Shown here: positions 58,101-60,274 of the stretch, one piece after another
Layout: every line of letters begins with the position of its first letter
How positions within the stretch are numbered: position 1 is the first letter of the stretch
Origin: Vombatus ursinus
Lineage: Eukaryota > Chordata > Mammalia > Diprotodontia > Vombatidae
Assembly (NCBI RefSeq): GCF_900497805.2
Contig: NW_020948983.1
Coordinates: forward strand, 16,230,621 to 16,294,620
Reading direction: 5' to 3'
DNA length: 64,000 bases
The notes under the pieces: model-generated
Seen by the model: only the letters and a program-made list of their open reading frames with translations
The model's database searches: none
Told to the model about the DNA's origin: nothing
Made by a program: the position numbers and the translations under genes

Positions 58101-60106
58101 GAACTCTCTTTTCTCCTCTTTGCTAAGACCAAGTCCTTTCTTTACTCCATGTCCTCCCATCTTCTCTAGAAAACTGCTTCCACAAATTATTACCATTTTT
58201 CTCTCTAATTTTTGATCTCTTAATGCCTTCCCCTTTCAACTTATCTTCTGTTTATTCTGTATAAATCTTGTATGTACCTAGTTGTTTACATACTATCTCA
58301 TCCACTAAAATATAAGCTCCTTGAGAGCAGGGACTACATTTTTGCCTTTCTCTATATCCCCAGCACTTAGCATAGCAACTGGTACATAGTAAGTATGTAA
58401 TAAAACAGACTTACGCTCACCAAAGTTACTTACTTCTGTCATGGAGGAGATCTAGTACAGTGTCTAAGATGAGGGATTCCCTGTAAATTCTGATGCCTCC
58501 CATTGTTGTGGCTGTAGCTCCTCCTTCATTTTTGAAGAAGACCAGTGATGACATGGGTGATGTCTTGATTTGCACATAAATTGGAATTAATGAGTCAGAG
58601 TTGCAGAAAGCTGGCAGCCTCACTCTCTCTTCCAGAGTCATCAAAATCCAGTGGTAAGACAGAAGTCAAGTTGACTGGTGATGACCTGGGATGCAGTGGA
58701 TGAGCTTTGATGTCTGACCAAGCTCTAAGCACTCTATAGCCTCTGCTTCAGCGGCCTTCATGGCCATTAGAACAAACTGTCGTCCTCTGCCCATTCAGCT
58801 GGGGGAAGTCTTCGCATGCTTGGGGTAGACATCCCTCAACTCATCAATAGGTTTGAGGCCTGTCAGTTACCCTCAACCTGGTTTAGCCCATCTGCCAAGA
58901 CAGTTTTACCATGGTGTAGCTGCTGCATATACCTTTAATATGTTTGTTTATTGATGATCCTGTGTTGATTGTATCAAACCCCAGAACACTGCATATTCTT
59001 ATACATAAGATACATAAGAAAAACAAAGTGGATGGAGAATGCTTATTTGTCTCGATTATGAAATGCTGTTGGATGAACAGCCTATAGAGCTCATCTGTCA
59101 GTGTATATAACAAGGATAGACACTTCAAATAGTCAACAACTTGGGCCTAGAATTAAAGGAGGAGGAAAATGAGCTGGGTTGCCTCTTCAAAATTGAAAGG
59201 TTCTTTTAGTTATCCCAAATTTCTCCCTGAAACAAAGGCTTATCTTTTAATATCAGTTTTTATCAGTATTGTATGGCTGCACTAAAGAGCAATGGACAAG
59301 CATATGATGGGTGTGAGCAGGCTGAAGCACACAAGGAACTATGATGAAGAGTTGGAGCAAAAGATACCAAAGAAACATGTAATCAAAAAAGAAAATGGGT
59401 TGCCCGTGTAATGAGAAGGAATAACTGATAGACAGCCTGTGTGCTCTACTCATATCTTCTCAATATTAGGGGAAAATAAGGAATGTATTTACATCTATTG
59501 GGTGGTCCTCCCTTGGCAAATTTGGTAGTGGAGCCATGAACAAGCTTTGGACAAGATGGGCAGATGTAATCTATGTCATTGTAGGGGATAGCCACATCAA
59601 TAAAACCCATTCCAATGTACAGAAGAACTTCCTAACAATTAGAGCTCTTGGGAATATAGTTTCATGAAGGGTAAAAGACCATGAAGATTCAAAAGACCTT
59701 GGTTCAGATAATTTAACCTCTCTGGGTCTCAACTTTCTAATCTCATAATGAAGGGATTGGGCTTAGATATTCCTTTCCACTCCTAATTCTATGATTCAAT
59801 TAAATGGATTGAATTGACCTAATGGTAAATACCCACTAGTAGATGCATTCAATCAGGGCTAGATGACCATTTGTAGGGAATGTTTGTATAGCAATTCAGG
59901 CATTGAGCAAGAATTGGCCTAGCTCACCTCTAAAATCTCTTTCAAATGTTCTTTGATTATAATGGGGAAAAGTATAATCAGTTTTGTTTTGTTTTGTTTT
60001 AGTTATGACCAGAAGGGTCAGTACTTGATAATTGGAACTTCTGATGGATATATCTTCATTTTAAATGCCAAACCTTCACAGTCATTTAAGGTTCTTGGAT
60101 TCACAG
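4249..60106 (+). CDS. CFAP43: CFAP43 (WDR96), exons 2-13 of a partial gene
   Basis: Twelve exons on the + strand join into one open frame of about 515 codons. The product matches human CFAP43 from the residue pair WV after exon 1 to the segment KVLGFTG. Anchors I recognise include [56 protein letters not shown] and ACCPSSLS. These are WD-type blades (for example a strand ending LTIWNIE). In known biology CFAP43 pairs with CFAP44 in the tether/tether-head of inner-arm dynein f in motile axonemes; human loss gives malformed sperm flagella. Every junction is GT-AG and phases agree throughout (introns 1/2 to 13/14: 2,1,2,2,0,1,1,0,0,0,0,2,1). Exon 1 and everything after exon 13 are not visible. 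The human comparison is from memory. Confidence 0.95.
4786..5045 (+). pseudogene. 7SL (SRP) RNA pseudogene
   Basis: Diverged but co-linear with vertebrate 7SL RNA over most of its length. The Alu-domain block TGTAATCCCAGCTACTTAGA then GGCTGAGG is followed by CAGGAGTTCTGGGCTG-like sequence. The S-domain blocks follow in order: AATATGGTGAACTCCCAGGA, GGTCACTAGG, GGCCCAGATCTGAAATGGA and GTGCTGATAGGAGTGG. In 7SL these correspond to ATATGGTGACCTCCCGGGAG, GGCCCAGGTCGGAAACGGAG and GTGCTGATCAGTAGTGGG. The S domain shows it derives from 7SL itself and not from an Alu-like SINE. It is too mutated to be functional and lies in CFAP43 intron 2. Confidence 0.9.
5055..5260 (-). mobile_element. Possible L1 3' UTR fragment (antisense)
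   Basis: A run reading TTTTCAATTTACAAGCATTT, a CCCTC-rich block, then AGAAAAATGTATAGACAAGC resembles the antisense L1 3' ends at 15545-15660 and 51290-51400. It is weak and short. Confidence 0.4.
5548..5772 (+). repeat. Marsupial CORE-SINE, long form
   Basis: Head GGGGCAGCTACATGGTGCAG and GTGGATAGAACACC, a tRNA-like body, then the long-form tail GGCAAACCACTTTAGT, AAGCCCCAAATGGG and CAGACACAACTGAACAACAG. Confidence 0.9.
5791..5837. repeat. CA/TA microsatellite
   Basis: A CA run followed by a TA run directly after the SINE tail, probably grown from it. Confidence 0.95.
6140..6400 (-). repeat. MIR (antisense)
   Basis: Reads as the reverse of MIR. TTTATTAAGTGCTTAGTATG and TGCTAGGCACTG match the L2-like tail, then TTTTTCAGATGAAAC and CACAGCTAGTAA match the CORE. 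Confidence 0.85.
6873..6969 (+). CDS. CFAP43: CFAP43 exon 3
   Basis: This 97-base exon follows the acceptor TTCTGCATTAG and ends before a consensus donor GTAAGT. It reads [19 protein letters not shown], then [10 protein letters not shown] with the Trp codon split across the intron. It matches the human [19 protein letters not shown] segment almost residue for residue, one of the most conserved parts of the protein. Confidence 0.96.
7585..7668 (+). repeat. L2/MIR 3' end
   Basis: AGAGCCTTGTACATAGTAAG then TGTTCAATATAATGTGTTGAA is the typical L2-family 3' terminus in sense orientation. Confidence 0.7.
8110..8277 (+). CDS. CFAP43: CFAP43 exon 4
   Basis: This 168-base exon begins with G to finish the split Trp codon, then NWEKK. 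It contains the WD-like blade [15 protein letters not shown] followed by ALTIWNIER, and ends in K-P plus two bases before GTAAGT at 8278. A second GT at 8282 was considered as donor, but it is weaker and would break phase with exon 5. Confidence 0.95.
8776..8930 (-). repeat. Marsupial CORE-SINE, short form
   Basis: Antisense copy. GGTGAGGCA, AAGTGACTTGCCCAGGGTCA, ATTTGAACTCAGGTCCTCCT and CCACTGTGCCACCTA in order. Confidence 0.95.
9069..10325 (+). mobile_element. L1 LINE, 5'-truncated, ORF2 end plus 3' UTR
   Basis: A sense copy of about 1.26 kb. An uninterrupted frame at 9155-9823 encodes 222 residues of the L1 ORF2 C terminus, including [47 protein letters not shown] and [10 protein letters not shown], as in mammalian L1 ORF2 (compare human HCWWDCKLVQPLW and CTRMFIAALF). 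The 3' UTR ends in an A-rich tail. Flanking repeats at 9047-9068 and 10326-10347 agree at 18 of 22 positions and look like an aged target-site duplication. It is not a host gene. Confidence 0.95.
10870..11045 (+). repeat. MIR/CORE-SINE
   Basis: TTCTGGGTTCAACTGCCACC, GTTTTCTCATCTATAAAATG and the tail CCTTTTAGTTCTAAATCTGT. Confidence 0.8.
11046..11520 (-). mobile_element. L1 LINE fragment (ORF2 RT region, antisense)
   Basis: Antisense ORF2 like 27550-27860. GATAAATTTTGTTATTATTT, CTATAAAGTAACCC, and a reverse frame reading [20 protein letters not shown] are typical. Confidence 0.85.
11535..11790 (+). repeat. MIR
   Basis: Reads CACAACCCTGGCCAACTC, CTATAAATTGGGGATAATT, AGGGCTGTTTTGAGGGTC and GAAGCACTTTGCAAACCTTA, the MIR CORE and 3' part. 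Confidence 0.85.
13247..13292. repeat. AG microsatellite
   Basis: An uninterrupted AG run of about 46 bases within the antisense L2. Confidence 0.98.
13380..13525 (-). repeat. MIR (antisense)
   Basis: GCATTTATATAATGCCTAC, GTGCCAGGTACTGTTCTAAG, TTGATCCTCGCAACAACC, CCCCATTTTACAGTTGAGG. Confidence 0.9.
13774..13848. repeat. GGAA microsatellite
   Basis: A GGAA-type tetranucleotide array with a GGA-rich head. Confidence 0.98.
13849..14085 (-). repeat. MIR (antisense)
   Basis: TGCCAGGTACTGTGCTAAGC, TTGATCCTTACAACAATCC, GAAGAAACTGAGGCAGAAG, TCACATAGCTAGTAAGTG and CTTCCTGATTCCAGGCCCAG give the whole reversed MIR layout. Confidence 0.92.
14330..14460 (+). repeat. L2 3' end
   Basis: GATTGAAAATTTCTTGAGGG, AAGGGACTG and ACACAGTGCCTAATAAACGT form the L2 3' UTR end in sense. 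Confidence 0.8.
14930..15535 (+). mobile_element. L2 LINE 3' part
   Basis: Contains ACCTAGACAAGTCACTTTCT, AGGTCTGACCATGTCACTCT, TCAGTGGCTTCTATTGCCAC, TCAGCCTGGCATTTAAGAT and the end GTGCTTAATAAATGTCTGTT, in L2 order. Confidence 0.85.
15540..16050 (-). mobile_element. L1 LINE 3' UTR fragment (antisense)
   Basis: Antisense L1 3' end: GTTTTCCTGGTTCTCACTTC, TGCATTAGTTTGTACAAGTC, CTTGTTCAGCCATTCTCTAA. It ends at a T run of more than 20 bases (about 16028-16049). Confidence 0.85.
16437..16587 (+). CDS. CFAP43: CFAP43 exon 5
   Basis: This 151-base exon follows TTTCTTTAG and ends AAG|GTAATT in phase 0. It encodes SVKLPAEDG, an acidic loop, then [11 protein letters not shown] and [15 protein letters not shown], matching human SVKLPLEDG, LPKDLIYGPVLP and SAIAGLVGKEAETF. 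The preceding intron of 8.2 kb is almost entirely repeats. Confidence 0.95.
16755..16858 (-). repeat. L2 3' end (antisense)
   Basis: AACAAATATTTATAAAGAAC, GAGCATTGTGCTAGGAGG and the CTCTTTTCATAGTGCTTA block. Confidence 0.65.
16860..17015 (+). repeat. MIR
   Basis: TATAAAATGGGGATGATAAA, TGGGACTGTTGTGAGGCTC and AATGCTTTTGAATGTCAAAA match the MIR 3' half. Confidence 0.75.
17524..17684 (-). repeat. Marsupial CORE-SINE inside L1
   Basis: Poly-T, GTGAGGCAATTGGGGTTAAG, CACACAGCTAGGAAG and ACCCACCTAGCTGCCCC. It splits the L1 3' UTR, with short similar flanks TAGCATT and TAACATT. Confidence 0.95.
18306..18373. repeat. TA/CA microsatellite inside L1
   Basis: An expanded TACA/CA run lies where the L1 reads GGTCAAAGGGTATGCACA in other copies (26450-26465). 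Confidence 0.95.
19798..19960 (-). repeat. Tandem units in the L1 5' UTR
   Basis: Three imperfect units start at 19798, 19854 and 19906 (periods about 56 and 52). Each opens TCC-CTGGGGCTACACTGAAG or a close variant, followed by CATG. Comparable to promoter monomers of some rodent L1s, by position. Confidence 0.7.
20750..21370 (+). mobile_element. L1 LINE fragment (ORF2 endonuclease region)
   Basis: Sense copy. ATAATCATGGGGGACTTCAA encodes the endonuclease motif IIMGDFN, followed by GATAGACCTCTGGTGATTG and AAATTAACCATGTATAAAGA, as in L1 ORF2. A SINE interrupts it. Confidence 0.85.
21022..21174 (+). repeat. Marsupial CORE-SINE with 16-base target duplication
   Basis: Body GGAGTCAGGAGGACTTGAGT, TAGCTATGTGACCCTGGGCA and a long A tail. 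The flanks 21006-21021 and 21175-21190 are identical (AAAAATTAACCATGTA), and the target lies inside the L1 fragment. Confidence 0.96.
21375..21770 (-). mobile_element. CR1/L3 LINE fragment (antisense)
   Basis: TGGAATATTGTGTTCCTTTT, AAGAACTAGGAATGTTTAAC, GAGAAGACTTAGTTAGGGGG and AACTGAAGGACTGTCATGCA follow the well-known antisense CR1/L3 3' layout. Confidence 0.75.
21780..22060 (-). mobile_element. L1 LINE fragment (antisense)
   Basis: T-rich antisense ORF2 linker-like sequence (TTAATCTTAAAAACAGCTC, CAATTGTATCAGTCTC, TTTCGATTTGTTTGTTGG), similar to 30770-30930. Confidence 0.6.
22601..22757 (+). CDS. CFAP43: CFAP43 exon 6
   Basis: This 157-base exon starts in phase 0 after TTTATTTAAG with [16 protein letters not shown]. 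It continues through [18 protein letters not shown] and ends VPK plus one base before GTAAGA. It matches human PKDDLYPLLHPTMHCW and LYIGCEEGHLLMIN, a complete beta-propeller blade. Confidence 0.96.
23285..23544 (-). repeat. Marsupial CORE-SINE, long form
   Basis: Antisense long form. TTGTTGTTCAGTTGTTTCAG, CATGACCCCATTTGGAGTTT, GGAGTGGTTTGCCATTTCCT, then the reversed body ending TTAGCTGCCCA. Confidence 0.95.
23638..23798 (+). repeat. Marsupial CORE-SINE with 11-base target duplication
   Basis: Sense short form with an A tail, flanked by GTAAATTCTTC at 23627-23637 and 23799-23809, inserted into L2. Confidence 0.97.
24195..25550 (-). mobile_element. L2 LINE (antisense)
   Basis: GTTATGTGCCAGGTGCTGTG at the reversed 3' end, then CTGAATTGTAGAGTGCATG, GGGCCAGGTTGTGAAAGGG, TTTTGGACATGTTGAGCTTA and AGTCCATCAGATTTGGTAAG, the antisense L2 layout. 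Confidence 0.85.
25180..25212. repeat. TG microsatellite
   Basis: A TG run within the antisense L2. Confidence 0.97.
25555..26115 (-). mobile_element. L2 LINE (antisense), second copy
   Basis: Restarts with the reversed L2 3' end (TCAGGCACTGTGCTAAGTGC, CCCTTAAGAAGCTTACATTC), then GGGGCCAGATTTTGAGACC and GGAGGCACTGGATTTTATTG. Confidence 0.85.
26155..27860 (-). mobile_element. L1 LINE 3' part (antisense)
   Basis: Antisense 3' UTR (GTTCTCCTAGTTCTGTTCAC), ORF2 C terminus (GAATGGTTGGATCAGTTCAC), and the maturase-like and RT-thumb regions up to about 27860. An hAT MITE interrupts it at 27117-27305. Confidence 0.9.
27117..27305. mobile_element. hAT-family MITE inside L1
   Basis: A 189-base element with inverted ends CAGGGTTGGGGAACCTGCTG and CAGGGGTGGGGAACCTGTGG (the second read from the right end). 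It is flanked by an exact 8-base duplication GTCTATAC at 27109-27116 and 27306-27313. The 8-base duplication and CAGGG ends are hAT hallmarks. The interior is partly self-complementary and has no coding capacity. Confidence 0.95.
28160..31900 (-). mobile_element. L1 LINE, most of ORF2 (antisense)
   Basis: About 3.7 kb of diverged antisense L1. The RT active-site FADD is read on the minus strand at 29807-29818 (context [13 protein letters not shown]). Upstream in L1 sense lie the RT fingers, linker and endonuclease-spacer regions (31000-31900). The reading frame is broken by many mutations. A sense L1 piece interrupts it at 28386-28700. Confidence 0.85.
28386..28700 (+). mobile_element. Sense L1 ORF2 fragment nested in antisense L1
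   Basis: Sense ORF2 sequence (CATAGTAGCCTAGTGTTTGA, AAGACCCCAGCTATCTGG, AAGAAATCACTATTCCACAA) sits between two parts of the surrounding antisense L1. Similar flanks (AACATTCTTTTAC and AACATTTTTTCAC) suggest a target duplication. There is no poly-A tail. Confidence 0.7.
32262..32322 (-). repeat. L2 3' end (antisense)
   Basis: CAACAAGTATTTATTAAGCA and TGTTATGTGCAAGGTACTA. Confidence 0.8.
32352..32417 (+). CDS. CFAP43: CFAP43 exon 7 (66 bases, symmetric)
   Basis: A short exon lies between the acceptor CACATATAG and the donor GTATGC. It is open in the required frame and phase 1 at both ends. It adds a stretch beginning [10 protein letters not shown] and containing [10 protein letters not shown], with no counterpart in the human protein as I remember it. 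Skipping it would join exon 6 to exon 8 in frame. Splice signals and phase support it; homology does not, so it is less certain than its neighbours. Confidence 0.78.
33060..33265 (+). repeat. MIR
   Basis: GGTTTGAATCCTATCTCTAA, GGGCAAGTCACTTAAGTTTC, CTGTAAAATGGGGAAAATAA and ATAGGGTTGATCTGAGG. Confidence 0.88.
33335..33575 (+). repeat. CORE-SINE, THER2/MIR3-like
   Basis: GTGGACAGAGTCAATCTCAG, TGTGTGACCCTGGGCAATGC, then TTGTAGAGGGAGTTTCCTCA and AGCTCCCTACATCGGTGAT. The subfamily name is uncertain. Confidence 0.7.
34245..34440 (-). repeat. MIR (antisense)
   Basis: TCATTTTACAGTCAGTCAGT, GTAAGTGACTTGCTCAGGGT, CACAGCTGGTAAGG, TTTGATCTCAGATC. Confidence 0.82.
34525..34595 (+). CDS. CFAP43: CFAP43 exon 8
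   Basis: This 71-base exon reads [19 protein letters not shown] then VAGN, ending in phase 0 at donor GTAAGA. It aligns with human ISPVTLVYQKEGVLASG. The acceptor (GAAAATGAAG) has a poor polypyrimidine tract directly in front of the AG, although T-runs lie about 10-20 bases upstream. That may make the exon weakly defined. Confidence 0.88.
34642..34818 (+). repeat. Marsupial CORE-SINE with C16 tract and target duplication
   Basis: Sense short form. An unusual run of 16 C (34775-34790) precedes an A-rich tail. Flanks 34628-34641 and 34819-34832 read GAAAACACATGGCA and GAAAATACATGGCA. It starts 46 bases after CFAP43 exon 8. Confidence 0.96.
35178..35300. repeat. CTTT tetranucleotide array with assembly gap
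   Basis: A CTTT array interrupted by ten N at 35241-35250, so its true length is unknown. It abuts the antisense polyadenylation-like end of the next repeat and may derive from its tail. Confidence 0.95.
35301..36120 (-). repeat. Unassigned interspersed repeat, possibly LTR-derived fossil
   Basis: The left end read on the minus strand has AATAAA (35316-35321) just before the A-rich array, so the element probably runs antisense. Its middle (35738-35815) has two adjacent copies of a CTTTT-GGGGT-CAGATCCC unit and matches 1989-2050. The family is not recognised and the right border is approximate. Confidence 0.5.
36725..37000 (-). repeat. L2 3' part (antisense)
   Basis: AATAAGCATTTATTAAGCAC, ATGTGCCAGGCACTGTGCTA, then a second diverged ACTATGTGCTCAGTTTTGTC block. 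Confidence 0.8.
37378..37509 (+). CDS. CFAP43: CFAP43 exon 9
   Basis: This 132-base exon (44 codons, phase 0 at both ends) starts [11 protein letters not shown] and contains [18 protein letters not shown]. It matches human DGFVYSFIIKD and MTFSPNYTVLLIQ. The acceptor is TATATCAAG and the donor GTATGG. Confidence 0.95.
38040..38690 (-). mobile_element. CR1/L3 LINE fragment (antisense)
   Basis: CACCTGGAGTATTCTGTTCT, GGCGGGACAACCAGGATGGC, ACTGGGCATGTTTAGCTTAG, AACCAGGAGCAATGGGTAGA and GTCCAAAAGTGGAAGGTACT in antisense CR1/L3 order. Confidence 0.82.
38985..42320 (-). mobile_element. L1 LINE, old, spanning 3' UTR to 5' UTR with deletions (antisense)
   Basis: The 3' UTR (about 38985-39545) is followed by short pieces of the ORF2 C terminus and RT (39550-40050), then the endonuclease (40050-40330; reverse frame [18 protein letters not shown]). 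Next come the spacer (40330-40720), ORF1 with its C-terminal domain (40860-41250) and coiled-coil (41330-41720), and a GC-richer 5' UTR (41850-42320). It is 3.3 kb long where a full L1 would be about twice that, and it is heavily mutated. Confidence 0.8.
39240..39395. repeat. Complex TA/CA microsatellite
   Basis: Mixed ACACAT, TAGATA and TATATG units within the antisense L1 3' UTR. Confidence 0.9.
42445..42705 (-). repeat. MIR (antisense)
   Basis: AAGCATTTATTAAGTACCTA, TGATCTTCACAACAACCC, CCCCATTTTACAGTTGAGGA, TGGCTCCAGGCCCAGTGCTC. Confidence 0.93.
42945..43092 (-). repeat. L2 3' end (antisense)
   Basis: ACCATGTGCCAGGCACTGTG, CCCTGCCCTAAATGAGCTTC and TGTTGGGGGAAAATAACA. Confidence 0.85.
43093..43138. 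repeat. TG microsatellite
   Basis: A nearly pure TG run of about 44 bases between an L2 end and a SINE. Confidence 0.98.
43143..43380 (+). repeat. Marsupial CORE-SINE, long form
   Basis: GGGGCAGCTAGGCAGCACAG head, GTTCAAATCTGGCCTTAGAT, GAGCTGGAGAAGGAAATAG, AACCACTCCAGTATCTCTGC and the tail AAATGACTGAACAACAA. Confidence 0.97.
43381..43475. repeat. TATG/TACA microsatellite
   Basis: An alternating TA/TG/CA tract directly following the SINE tail. Confidence 0.93.
43476..43705 (+). repeat. MIR
   Basis: GTGGTGTATGAGAAAAAGGA, AGACCTAGGTTTAAGTTCCA, TTCTTCATCTGTAAAAAGG and the end AATGTTAGCTACTACT. It contains a small local duplication of a TGTGAATCAAAT unit. Confidence 0.8.
43832..43977 (+). repeat. 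Marsupial CORE-SINE with 11-base target duplication
   Basis: Sense short form. Flanks TCTGAATTTAT (43821-43831) and TCTGTATTTAT (43978-43988). Confidence 0.96.
44150..44266 (+). CDS. CFAP43: CFAP43 exon 10
   Basis: This 117-base exon, phase 0 at both ends, lies between GCTCTACAG and GTGAGG. It encodes [18 protein letters not shown], then [17 protein letters not shown]. Human has GSVYIYTFGEE and [15 protein letters not shown] at the same place. Confidence 0.96.
44880..45085 (+). repeat. MIR/CORE-SINE
   Basis: GGTGTAGAGGAAACAGCACT, TAGCTGTGTGATTTTTAGCA, CTCATCTTTGTAAAATGAGG and TTCCTTCTATCTC. Confidence 0.85.
45727..45807 (+). CDS. CFAP43: CFAP43 exon 11 (diverged, easily missed)
   Basis: An 81-base exon, phase 0 at both ends, sits between TGTATGTTAAAG and the strong donor GTATGT. 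It reads [19 protein letters not shown] then SKLHLRTE. This aligns without gaps to human TLTYSGEICVWWLEDCACV then SKIYLNTL. It fills exactly the 27 residues that would otherwise be missing between KYCM of exon 10 and VNDMACC of exon 12. The second Trp of the WW pair is Leu here. Confidence 0.89.
46455..46645 (-). repeat. MIR-like SINE (antisense)
   Basis: AATCAAAGAATGTTAGATTT, CCAATCCCTTCATTGTACAG, GTCACTTGTCCAGTATCCCA, AATTCAGGTCTGAATCCTGA. Confidence 0.7.
47125..47277 (-). repeat. Marsupial CORE-SINE, short form
   Basis: Poly-T, GGCAATTGGGGTTAAGTGGC and CACTGTGCCACCTAGCTGCC, with AAAATAA(C/T)TTT-type flanks on both sides. Confidence 0.95.
47500..47730 (-). repeat. Marsupial CORE-SINE, long form
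   Basis: TTGTTCAGTCTTTCAGTCAT, CATGGGGTTTTCTTG, TACTGGAGTAGTTTGGCATT and AGTGATTTGCCCAGGGTGAC. Confidence 0.92.
47765..48055 (-). mobile_element. L1 LINE fragment (antisense)
   Basis: ATGTTGATCTAAGCCTAATT, TTATAATATAATTTGAGGTC and AAATGAATTTTGTTATTAGG parallel 27110-27640. Confidence 0.85.
48060..48865 (-). mobile_element. L2 LINE fragment (antisense)
   Basis: GAAGTATGAGGTGATGTTCT, CCCAATCAGCATGGTTTCAT and purine-rich continuation resemble the 5' extension of the antisense L2 at 13560-13760. Its assignment is weaker towards the right. Confidence 0.6.
48325..48520 (-). repeat. Marsupial CORE-SINE, long form
   Basis: TTGTTGTTCAGTTATTCAGT, GAGTTTTCTTGGCAAAGATA, AAGTGACTTGCCTAGGGTCA and CATATTTGAACTCAGATC. 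Confidence 0.93.
48870..49145 (+). repeat. MIR/CORE-SINE split by an hAT MITE
   Basis: GGTTTCCTCATATATAAAAT and GGATTGGACTAGAT are followed, after the inserted element, by GAACTCTTAAGGTCCCTTAT, the usual SINE tail. Confidence 0.8.
48925..49100. mobile_element. hAT-family MITE
   Basis: Starts CAGGAGTTTTTAATATTTTG, contains CATGGACCCCTTTGGTAATC and ends CACGAACTCTG. Similar 8-base flanks GACTAGAT (48917-48924) and GTCTAGAT (49102-49109) fit an aged hAT target duplication. The ATGGACCCCTT core is that of a common marsupial hAT MITE. Confidence 0.82.
49923..50134. mobile_element. hAT-family MITE
   Basis: Starts CAGTTGGGGTTAATTAAAAA and ends GTGTTTGGTACCTCTG. Flanks ATCTAGAA (49915-49922) and ACCTAGAA (50135-50142) are an 8-base duplication with one change. 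Internal GTATTTTTATTTATTTTGTT and TTTTAATCTGGTTCCAGCTG are as in known marsupial hAT MITEs. Confidence 0.85.
50375..50500 (-). repeat. MIR (antisense)
   Basis: TAGTGCTTTAATGTTTACAA, ATCCTCACAACAACCCTATG. Confidence 0.8.
50644..50792 (+). CDS. CFAP43: CFAP43 exon 12
   Basis: This 149-base exon begins [20 protein letters not shown] and ends with SSIQHV plus two bases of a His codon before the consensus donor GTGAGT. It matches human [18 protein letters not shown] and ESSVQHV. An in-frame TAG overlaps the acceptor (TTAACTAG), which fixes the 5' border. Confidence 0.95.
51018..51115. repeat. AACATTA-type imperfect tandem repeat
   Basis: Repeated AACATTA/AACATTAAATG units with slips. Confidence 0.9.
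51437..51578. repeat. Exact 71-base tandem duplication
   Basis: 51437-51507 and 51508-51578 are identical, each opening G followed by eight A and TGTTTCAATG, and ending TTTCATTATTCG. Confidence 0.97.
51759..51925 (-). repeat. Marsupial CORE-SINE with 16-base target duplication
   Basis: Antisense short form with a T-rich tail. Flanks ACCTTCATAATTTCTT occur at 51743-51758 and 51926-51941, inside the L1 3' UTR. Confidence 0.97.
53540..53790 (+). repeat. Marsupial CORE-SINE, long form, diverged
   Basis: GGATAATATGCTAGACTTGA, GGCAAACCACTTCAGTACTT, AGAAAACCTCAAAATGGAGT and GGACATGACTGAAATAACTC. Confidence 0.85.
53790..55540. other. No recognised feature
   Basis: Intron 12 sequence with only chance reading frames up to about 105 codons. 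No splice-bounded coding homology and no repeat that I can name. Confidence 0.6.
55540..55950 (+). mobile_element. CR1/L3 LINE 3' part
   Basis: GGAACTCATTACCTTTCCAG, CCCATTCCACTTTTGGATGA, TTTTTCCTTATATTAAGCCT, ATGGTTATCATGTCCTGTCT and ACAGGACATGAAGCCAAGGC follow the sense CR1/L3 layout. The antisense frame of 90 codons is a by-product. Confidence 0.85.
55980..56900. other. Unassigned, possibly an old interspersed repeat
   Basis: Looks like moderately GC-rich repeat-derived sequence, but I cannot name a family or define its ends. Confidence 0.35.
56930..57235 (+). mobile_element. RTE (BovB-like) LINE fragment, endonuclease region
   Basis: Translates to [21 protein letters not shown]-like pieces and [18 protein letters not shown], a decayed RTE endonuclease GDFNAKVG motif. 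The wider context is degenerate. Confidence 0.6.
57465..57600 (-). repeat. L2 3' end (antisense)
   Basis: ATTAATAAATGTTTACCAAG, TTCACTGTGCTAGGTACTAT and CAGTCCTTGCCATAAACTG. Confidence 0.8.
57600..58411 (+). mobile_element. L2 LINE 3' part
   Basis: The end is clear: TATAAGCTCCTTGAGAGCAG, GGACTACATTTTTGCC, ATCCCCAGCACTTAGCATAG, ATAGTAAGTATGTAATAAA. The 5' two thirds are pyrimidine-rich and fit a diverged L2, less certainly. Confidence 0.72.
58490..58870 (+). repeat. Unassigned interspersed repeat, copy B
   Basis: Sense counterpart of 110-590. AAGAAGACCAGTGATGACAT, GATGTCTTGATTTGCACATA, CTCACTCTCTCTTCCAGAGT. The family is unknown to me. Confidence 0.7.
59240..59620 (+). mobile_element. RTE (BovB-like) LINE 3' part
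   Basis: One frame gives [12 protein letters not shown] and then TACVLYSY, and a later one gives GGPPLAN. These resemble the RTE ORF C terminus (WVGHVMRR-DNRWT ... GRPPTRW). It is degenerate. Confidence 0.7.
60003..60106 (+). CDS. CFAP43: CFAP43 exon 13
   Basis: This 104-base exon, after a TTTTG-repeat polypyrimidine tract and TTTAG, reads [20 protein letters not shown] then [14 protein letters not shown] plus one base. It matches human YDQQGIFLLVGTAQGNVFIL and SKSFQVLGYT. The donor is GTAATA. No following exon is visible up to 64000, where repeats fill the intron. Confidence 0.95.
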
Positions 60107-60274
60107 GTAATATTCACATATAGCTAGTATTTGTTGATTTGGATTTTCTAGTCTTTCTTCCAAAGAGGTTAAAGTTCTGAGAATAATTGATCCGTGCCTG
60201 AATGTTTGTTGCATACATATTCCTTGTTAAAATAAGTATTTCAGTTCTATGAAGAATAGTGGGAAAGTTTACTT

